Below, one piece after another: positions 59,163 to 64,000 of a stretch of DNA of 64,000 bases. The notes beneath the pieces are model-generated. The model was given only the letters and a program-made list of their open reading frames with translations. It had not been told where the DNA came from and ran no database searches. The position numbers and the translations under genes were made by a program. Source of the DNA: Pelotomaculum schinkii (GTDB lineage Bacteria > Bacillota > Desulfotomaculia > Desulfotomaculales > Pelotomaculaceae); NCBI RefSeq assembly GCF_004369205.1, contig NZ_QFGA01000003.1, forward strand, positions 434,001-498,000, read 5' to 3'. How positions within the stretch are numbered: the first letter of the stretch is position 1; the number at the start of each line of letters is the position of its first letter.

Positions 59163-60608
59163 TCAGACTATAAAGCTCTTGGGCTCCTTGGAAACACCCT
59201 TGATTTCAAGCACGTGAACCGCGCAGGCAATACAAGGATCAAAAGCACGGACGATACGCACCAGTTCAATGGGGTTGTTGGGGTCTTTGACCTGTGCTCC
59301 TACCAGAGCTTCCTCAACCGGACCACGCTGACCCTTGTCATCCCGCGGGCTGCAGTTCCAGGTTGTTGGTACCACAGCCTGGTAGTTTTCGATTTTGTAA
59401 TCTTTGATGGTAATCCAGTGTCCCAGGGCGCCGCGGGAGGCTTCGTGTAAACCTATACCCGACCCTTCCTTAGGGATGTCGAAAGGGGCATAGCAGGGTT
59501 GACCGGGCACCAGCTGGTTAAGCCATTCCAACATAGCACCTGCTACTTGAGCTGTTTCCACTGCACGTGCAAAGTGCCTGCCTAAAACTGAAAATGCTTT
59601 ACCCCCTAACGCCAAAACATCCTTCTGTTTGTTCACTACCTGTCGCGACAGCGGGCCTACTTCATAGGGCAAACCGTCATAGCGCGGTGCTTTAAGCCAG
59701 GAATATGCGTCTTTTTTGCCCGGTGTGGGTACAGTCGCGCCGTCACCGGGGTGCCTGCCGGTCAACTTATCATCGTACCAGGAATATTTGACTTGCTCAG
59801 AAATCTTTTTATGGTCCATGGGCGCGTACTGTCCTTTGGCGTAGGTACCGCGTATGAAGAGCTGTTGTTGCCCGTCCGGGTCTAATTGGTCAGTTAGCCG
59901 GAAAGCGCCGTAAGCCAGCAGGTTTTTGTAGCCTGTCCCAATGTTGAACCAATCATCGTACGCTCCTGCTACTGCCAGGACGTCCGGGATATATACGTTG
60001 TTGATAAAGGAGGTAATTTCCAGTAGGTAAGTCTTAAACTGGGCGATTTTCTCAGAAGTTACGTGCTCAGTTATTCCACCAGCCGTGTAGGTCGTAACGT
60101 GGGGCATTTTGGCCCCGAATACAGCGCCCATTTCATGAGCCTTTTTGCGGATACTCAGAGCCTGGATGTAATGCTCAACGGCTTTATCGTTAATTTCCTT
60201 GGGCAGGCGGTAGTCACCCTCATAACGGGGGATGAAAGGCGAGGTGTCCGGTCCCTTCACGTAATCCAGGGCGGTCAGGTGGTAAAAGTGCAGGATATGT
60301 GACTGCAGGTAATTTGCTCCCTGGATTAAGTTGCGTAAAATCCTGCCGTTTGCAGGTGGTGTGACTTTAAAGGCATCGTCCAGGCATAAGATGGAGGCAG
60401 TGCCGTGAGCAATGGGGCAGACGCCGCAGATACGCTGGGTAATGTGACAGGTGTCGCGAGGATCTCGCCCTTTAAGAATTATTTCTAGCCCGCGGAATAG
60501 AGTACCGCTAGACCTGGCGTCAATTACCCGGCCGTTTTCAATTTCTGCTTCTATTTTCAGGTGCCCTTCAATCCGGGTTACCGGATCAATAACTATTTTT
60601 TGTGCCAC
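59163..60608 (-). CDS. hybC: [NiFe] hydrogenase large subunit
   Basis: Catalytic subunit carrying the Ni-Fe centre. The N-terminal ligand pair is Cys61/Cys64 in QRICGVCPIAHG, and the C-terminal pair is Cys459/Cys462 in DPCIACAVH (His465). After the conserved His a 16-residue extension (VLEIKGVSKEPKSFIV) remains, presumably removed by a maturation endopeptidase; no such protease gene is in this window. Length is 481 residues. ATG 60608 gives MAQKIVIDPVTRIEGHLKIE, the usual N-terminus. The ligand motifs fit a group 1 respiratory uptake enzyme, although subgroup assignment needs a tree. Confidence 0.92.
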   Translation of the reverse strand: MAQKIVIDPVTRIEGHLKIEAEIENGRVIDARSSGTLFRGLEIILKGRDPRDTCHITQRICGVCPIAHGTASILCLDDAFKVTPPANGRILRNLIQGANYLQSHILHFYHLTALDYVKGPDTSPFIPRYEGDYRLPKEINDKAVEHYIQALSIRKKAHEMGAVFGAKMPHVTTYTAGGITEHVTSEKIAQFKTYLLEITSFINNVYIPDVLAVAGAYDDWFNIGTGYKNLLAYGAFRLTDQLDPDGQQQLFIRGTYAKGQYAPMDHKKISEQVKYSWYDDKLTGRHPGDGATVPTPGKKDAYSWLKAPRYDGLPYEVGPLSRQVVNKQKDVLALGGKAFSVLGRHFARAVETAQVAGAMLEWLNQLVPGQPCYAPFDIPKEGSGIGLHEASRGALGHWITIKDYKIENYQAVVPTTWNCSPRDDKGQRGPVEEALVGAQVKDPNNPIELVRIVRAFDPCIACAVHVLEIKGVSKEPKSFIV

Positions 60609-60622
60609 TGCTATATTTCACC

Positions 60623-61627
60623 TCACTGAGCTAGTTTTCTGCTGACCCTTATCTTTTCTAAAATCTCTGTCTTCTGGGGCTCAATCTGGGCCGAAGCGGC
60701 CGCTGTTTTATTAGTTAATGGATAAACGCCGTAAAATGGTGATGACGAATCGGGGAAGGTCGGTTCCGAGCAGGCGTAACAGGGAGCGCCGGCATTGACG
60801 CACCAGTTGACGTTGTTATTCCAGCCGCGGGTGGGACAGTCGGACATGGCCACAAAGCCCTTGCAGCCAAGCATGGCCAGGCAGCCCTCATCTCCAATGA
60901 AGTGAGCGAACTTGCCGGCGTCAAAATATTCACGTCTTATACAGCTTTCATGGATTGGTTTCGGGAAAAACATCCTGGGCCGTCCATATCTGTCAAGTTC
61001 CGGGAGCTGGCCGTATTTCAAGACATATACAACAGTTCCGAGGAAGTGATCAGGCTGCATCGGGCACAGGGAAAGATTGATCACCTTTTTTGCGTCAACG
61101 ATCTTATTGACTCCCACAACTCCGGTGGGATTGGGGGCCGCGCCGGGGATGCCTCCGTAGGATGCGCACTGGCCGGCGGCAATCACGGCCTTGGCCGCAT
61201 TGCCCAGGATATTTACCGCGTGCAGCATGGTTATTTCTTTGCCTTCTTTTTCACAAATCGTACAGTAAACACCTTCGTTTTTTATAGGGATGGCGCCTTC
61301 AACAACCAATATAAATTGGTCCTTGTATTTAATTGCGGCTTCGTCCAGGATCTCCGCGATAAGGTGTCCGGAACCGGCAGAAATATTAGGGTGATATTTC
61401 AAGCTGATAACATCGAGAAGCACCTTTTCAATAGCGGGGTCAACACTGTTTAATAAGGATATGGAGCATCCGGTACAGCTGGCGCCCTGCAGCCAAATTA
61501 CCGGCGGTTTGCCCTCGGCGGCTAAAGCTAGTGTTTCTCCGAGCTCCGGTCCGAGTACCGTAATCAGGCTTGCGCCGACCGCAGAGCTCATGCAGAGTTT
61601 AATAAATTCACGTCTGGTTAAACCCAA
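60623..61627 (-). CDS. hybO: [NiFe] hydrogenase small subunit with twin-arginine signal
   Basis: Fe-S subunit that accompanies the large subunit through the Tat pathway. The start is TTG 61627 (MGLTRREFIKLCMSSAVGAS), nine bases after GGAGGG; an in-frame ATG at 61705 would add a non-signal N-terminus. The LTRREFIK twin-arginine motif followed by a hydrophobic stretch is a Tat signal. The proximal cluster motif is LQGASCTGCSISLLN, and further cysteines in YCTICEKEGKE, LCPMQPDHF and CYACSEPTFPD suit the other clusters. The C-terminus lacks a membrane anchor helix. It has 334 residues and is the first gene of the four-gene hydrogenase operon. Confidence 0.91.
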   Translation of the reverse strand: MGLTRREFIKLCMSSAVGASLITVLGPELGETLALAAEGKPPVIWLQGASCTGCSISLLNSVDPAIEKVLLDVISLKYHPNISAGSGHLIAEILDEAAIKYKDQFILVVEGAIPIKNEGVYCTICEKEGKEITMLHAVNILGNAAKAVIAAGQCASYGGIPGAAPNPTGVVGVNKIVDAKKVINLSLCPMQPDHFLGTVVYVLKYGQLPELDRYGRPRMFFPKPIHESCIRREYFDAGKFAHFIGDEGCLAMLGCKGFVAMSDCPTRGWNNNVNWCVNAGAPCYACSEPTFPDSSSPFYGVYPLTNKTAAASAQIEPQKTEILEKIRVSRKLAQ

Positions 61628-61990
61628 GTCTTTATTCCCTCCTTGTAAATAAATCTCCAAAATTTCCGGCCGGTTTTTACATTTCACCTTATTTCCAAGT
61701 GTCAACTAGATCATCTTGCTCCGATTTCTGCTGTTTAGCGAAATTCCAGCATGAAGATATCTATCCTTAAACTGAGAATTTTATATAAGAGGAATTATTC
61801 CAGGAAACCGGAATTCCAAATAATGGAACATATACTGATTTCTTTAAAATATTCATAAGGAAAACCCTTGAAAAACGCCATTATACTTCTCCAACCGGAA
61901 TCTCAACAAAGATAACGGGATCCTATTCACTACAAATCATAATTCTTTCATAAACAATCCAACCGCCATAGGAATTTAGTTTGCAACAAA
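61628..61990. other. Promoter region of the hydrogenase operon
   Basis: About 360 bases between the minus-strand hydrogenase start and the hairpin beyond coaD. No gene is present. The stretch is A/T-rich and must contain the hydrogenase promoter on the minus strand, but no single -35/-10 pair stands out. Confidence 0.4.
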
Positions 61991-62046
61991 TATGCCAGCG
62001 GTGAAGTTGCGTTGGTATCCATCATGCAACTTCACCGCTGGCGTAT
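61991..62046. terminator. Long perfect hairpin after coaD
   Basis: GCCAGCGGTGAAGTTGC (61994-62010) and GCAACTTCACCGCTGGC (62026-62042) form a 17-base perfect stem, extended by three more near-matching pairs, with a 15-base loop. It begins 20 bases after the coaD stop. On the minus strand a weak T-rich tail (ATATTTGTTG) follows. A terminator or transcript-stabilising structure is likely; its length is unusual. Confidence 0.6.
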
Positions 62047-62065
62047 CACTTTCTTATTGTGCGGG

Positions 62066-62557
62066 TTAACCCTCACGGTAACGTTTGAACTTTTCTTTTA
62101 TTCTCTCCTCCACAAGCGGTGGTACCAGGCTCCGCAAGGAACCGCCAAAGGAGGCTACCTCCTTCACTGTAGTGGAACTGATATAAGAAAACTCCGCCTT
62201 GGTCATCAAAAAGACTGTTTCGATATGGCAGGCCAGCTTTTGATTTGTCAGGGCCATCCGGAACTCGTTCTCAAAATCCGAAATCACCCGTAAGCCCCGT
62301 ACAATAGCTTTTGCGTTGCACTCAAGGGCCACATCAACAATAAGGCCTGTAAATGCCTTCACTTCTATATTAGGATAGTTGGAGAGAACACTTTGCAGCA
62401 GTTCAACTCGCTCTTTAATCGTAAACAGCTGATTCTTTGCCGGGTTGCAGGAAACTACGACGATCAACTTGTCAAAGATCATAGCAGCTCTACTGATAAT
62501 ATCCAGGTGACCGTAGGTTACCGGATCAAAACTTCCCGGGCAAATTGCGGTTCGCAT
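62066..62557 (-). CDS. coaD: Pantetheine-phosphate adenylyltransferase (CoaD)
   Basis: Catalyses the fourth step of coenzyme A synthesis, making dephospho-CoA from ATP and 4'-phosphopantetheine. The start is ATG 62557 (MRTAICPGSFDPVTYGHLDI), seven bases after GGGGTGA. The nucleotidyltransferase TxGH motif (TYGH, residues 14-17), the AIVRGLRVISDFENEFRMA block and the second motif ISSTTVKEVASFGG are all intact. At 163 residues it is full length. Its stop is followed by the long hairpin. Confidence 0.95.
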   Translation of the reverse strand: MRTAICPGSFDPVTYGHLDIISRAAMIFDKLIVVVSCNPAKNQLFTIKERVELLQSVLSNYPNIEVKAFTGLIVDVALECNAKAIVRGLRVISDFENEFRMALTNQKLACHIETVFLMTKAEFSYISSTTVKEVASFGGSLRSLVPPLVEERIKEKFKRYREG

Positions 62558-62616
62558 GCTAATCACCCCAGTGCTTCATTTGCTAGCCAGAAGAAGCGTC
62601 AAGGAAAGGAGCCTCC

Positions 62617-62856
62617 TCAAACATCCTGTAGGGTTGATGTTTGGAAATTCCTTTCCCGCGCTTCAGATTTGTGATGGATTTGCGTAACCACCAGGATAAT
62701 CCCGGCCAAATTAAGAATGTATGCTCCGATCGCTTTTATTGCCAGGCCTAATGGCTTGACCGCTTACGCATTATGAAAATCATTAATACAGCGGTAGATG
62801 ATGTGAGCAGATGTGAAAGCCAGTAAAATGATGAATGAAAAAAGACCATTATTCAT
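62617..62856 (-). pseudogene. Broken small membrane-protein gene with in-frame stop
   Basis: From ATG 62856 the minus strand reads MNNGLFSFIILLAFTSAHII and continues to residue 30, where TAA (62766-62764) interrupts. The same frame goes on without change as AVKPLGLAIKAIGAYILNLA, GIILVVTQIHHKSEA, and ends at TGA 62617. The continuation contains a second clear membrane helix. Either a nonsense mutation has split an 79-codon two-helix protein, or the first 30 codons are a separate peptide. No good ribosome binding site is seen upstream. Confidence 0.42.
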
Positions 62857-62923
62857 GTTTAAAAATTAGCAGCCCCACGAGGCAGTGAAGAACCATACTT
62901 TTATGAATATTCTTTTACAGGTA

Positions 62924-63874
62924 TTAAGGTAAGGGAATTGCAGTAAACAAGCCTAGAGCAGCACAAGCCACGCTAATGGTTGTCACGCTCCAAATTGCAG
63001 CTGCCGGCGGGTCTATATAGGTGTCGGCATGTATCGTAAATAGACACGCCCAAAATTGACCTGCGAAAGCCGATAGAACCCCAAAAATGAGACCCCATAT
63101 GAGACTGTGACTAGCTAAGGCAGCGACGGCTGCATTAACTGATATGTGGTGGGTGACAGGCATTTTGGTGCCGAACTGCAAAAATACAAGACTCAGACCG
63201 GAAATACCAAATCCAATAATTGCGCCACCATGGTCCGCTCCTAAAAGCATCGCAAAGTAACTTGATAACAGACCAACCCCTGCACCGATAACAAAAAGCT
63301 CTTTCCACGACATCTGCCATGGCAACCAAAGGGTGCTTTTTTCAGTGGGGTTGAAGCGGCTTTCTCCCTCAGCTACCTGACCAAAGAAACCTTTCTTCAT
63401 GTCAAACAATAGGCGTCCGATAAGATGCATAACAAAGATGGTTATAGCGACTCCATCAGTCCAGAGCATACCGCCCCATTTCATTGGCAGCGCAGTTATG
63501 AAAAGCCAGTTCAGGATAACGCTGAGAGAGCCAAAAAGTCCGCCAATCAGCAGGACATCCATGCTTTTAGTGCCCATCAGTCCTGCTGTAATATCTCTTC
63601 CCGGTGACAGACCTTTCTTATGCGCGTACATATGAGCAACAACTGCCGCTCCAAAGCATACCTGGGGCCCAAATGTAAACCCAAAGCCAAAGGTGTTCAG
63701 AAAATCCGGTCCTGCTCCGGCAATCATTAAAACCGCGCCAATGAATACGAAGAAACCGCATAAAATGAATGCCGGCAGCGCTCCGACGGCAGCTCCGAAT
63801 ATTCCACCCACAAAAGCTATGCAAAGGTGAAGAAAACTAATACCACCTATTGGCAGCAAAAGAGAGCTTGTCAT
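62924..63874 (-). CDS. Multi-spanning membrane protein of unknown function
   Basis: A 316-residue protein with about nine hydrophobic segments (ISFLHLCIAFVGGIFGAAVG, FVFIGAVLMIAGAGPDF, LLIGGLFGSLSVILNWLFIT and others). Gly-rich motifs such as GFGFTFGPQVCFGAAVVAHM and LLGADHGGAIIGFGISGLSL, and a PVTHHISVNAAVAALASHS stretch with paired histidines, suggest a transporter or channel. I cannot assign a family. The cytoplasmic loop near residue 160-180 is charged (DMKKGFFGQVAEGESRFNPT). ATG 63874 follows an AGGAGGGGGTAAT box. A terminator for another minus-strand gene lies immediately upstream, so it starts its own transcript. Confidence 0.65.
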   Translation of the reverse strand: MTSSLLLPIGGISFLHLCIAFVGGIFGAAVGALPAFILCGFFVFIGAVLMIAGAGPDFLNTFGFGFTFGPQVCFGAAVVAHMYAHKKGLSPGRDITAGLMGTKSMDVLLIGGLFGSLSVILNWLFITALPMKWGGMLWTDGVAITIFVMHLIGRLLFDMKKGFFGQVAEGESRFNPTEKSTLWLPWQMSWKELFVIGAGVGLLSSYFAMLLGADHGGAIIGFGISGLSLVFLQFGTKMPVTHHISVNAAVAALASHSLIWGLIFGVLSAFAGQFWACLFTIHADTYIDPPAAAIWSVTTISVACAALGLFTAIPLP

Positions 63875-63913
63875 AATATTACCCCCTCCTAATTTTGAAA
63901 ATTCCGTTAATTA

Positions 63914-63964
63914 GTTAAAAAAGAAAAAAATAACAGGGAGTAACTCTTTAAGTCACCCCCTGTT
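63914..63964 (-). terminator. Terminator of a minus-strand gene beyond the right edge
   Basis: Read on the minus strand, AACAGGGGGTGACT (63964-63951) pairs with AGTTACTCCCTGTT (63945-63932) at 12 of 14 positions, followed by ATTTTTTTTCTTTTTT. This is a strong intrinsic terminator for a gene lying to the right of the window. Confidence 0.85.
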
Positions 63965-64000
63965 TCCGGCAAGACCACACTATGGGGCGAGCGTGTACTA

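Overview
The window reads as a chromosomal segment of a motile, endospore-forming anaerobic Firmicute of the Peptococcaceae / Desulfotomaculum-Pelotomaculum type. This is an inference from gene content: a CheC/CheD/FliY-type chemotaxis-flagellar operon, an alpha/beta-type small acid-soluble spore protein, a CotF-like coat protein, a membrane-bound [NiFe] hydrogenase with Tat export genes, acyl-CoA transferases, and frequent TTG/GTG starts behind strong GGAGG ribosome binding sites. No rRNA, tRNA or CRISPR array was seen.

Layout. 0-5.8 kb: the 3' end of a flagellar/chemotaxis operon (fliA fragment, flgF, flgG, cheD, cheC, cheY, fliM, fliY). 5.9-9.2 kb: housekeeping genes (metallophosphoesterase, HAD phosphatase, DUF503, a C_GCAxxG_C_C protein, a QueG-like Fe-S protein). 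9.3-15.6 kb: an EamA exporter, then a complete branched-chain amino acid ABC transporter (livK-H-M-G-F) with a MITE-like repeat between livM and livG. 16-22.4 kb: an oxalate/formate-type MFS carrier and two paralogous, divergently oriented CoA-transferase gene pairs, separated by about 1 kb holding a decayed TnpB (IS605 OrfB) remnant. 22.6-28.2 kb: a two-component system, gamma carbonic anhydrase, PiT phosphate transporter with its DUF47 partner, a TM1266-like regulator, MgtC, and a 55-codon spore SASP gene.

28.9-42.3 kb is the most distinctive part: eight same-strand signalling genes forming a stressosome-like module. They are a PAS-STAS RsbR-like protein, a 1685-residue protein (degenerate kinase domain, AAA ATPase, TPR-like region, GAF, histidine kinase), a receiver-PAS-STAS protein, RsbS, RsbT, an RsbT/W-like ATPase fused to a PP2C phosphatase, and two histidine kinases, one with its own receiver. 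No sigma-B, RsbV/RsbW or RsbU gene is visible, so the output is likely through phosphorelay.

42.4-50 kb: YitT protein, two alpha/alpha-toroid glycosidase-like genes, a DUF815 ATPase, a small membrane protein and a CotF-like protein, with several palindromic repeats. 50.1-54.6 kb: a tandem-GTPase dynamin-like protein co-oriented with three small helical proteins (one tail-anchored), divergent from an HTH/zinc-ribbon regulator; this is a second candidate for an undescribed system. 54.7-61.6 kb: polyprenyl diphosphate synthase, tatC, tatA and a four-gene [NiFe] hydrogenase (membrane NrfD-like subunit, ferredoxin, large and small subunits). The small subunit has a twin-arginine signal, so the adjacent Tat genes fit the context. 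61.7-64 kb: coaD, a broken membrane-protein gene, a membrane protein of unknown function, and a terminator for a gene beyond the right edge.

Start codons were chosen by ribosome binding site and family N-terminus. Function calls rest on motifs read by eye, with no database search.
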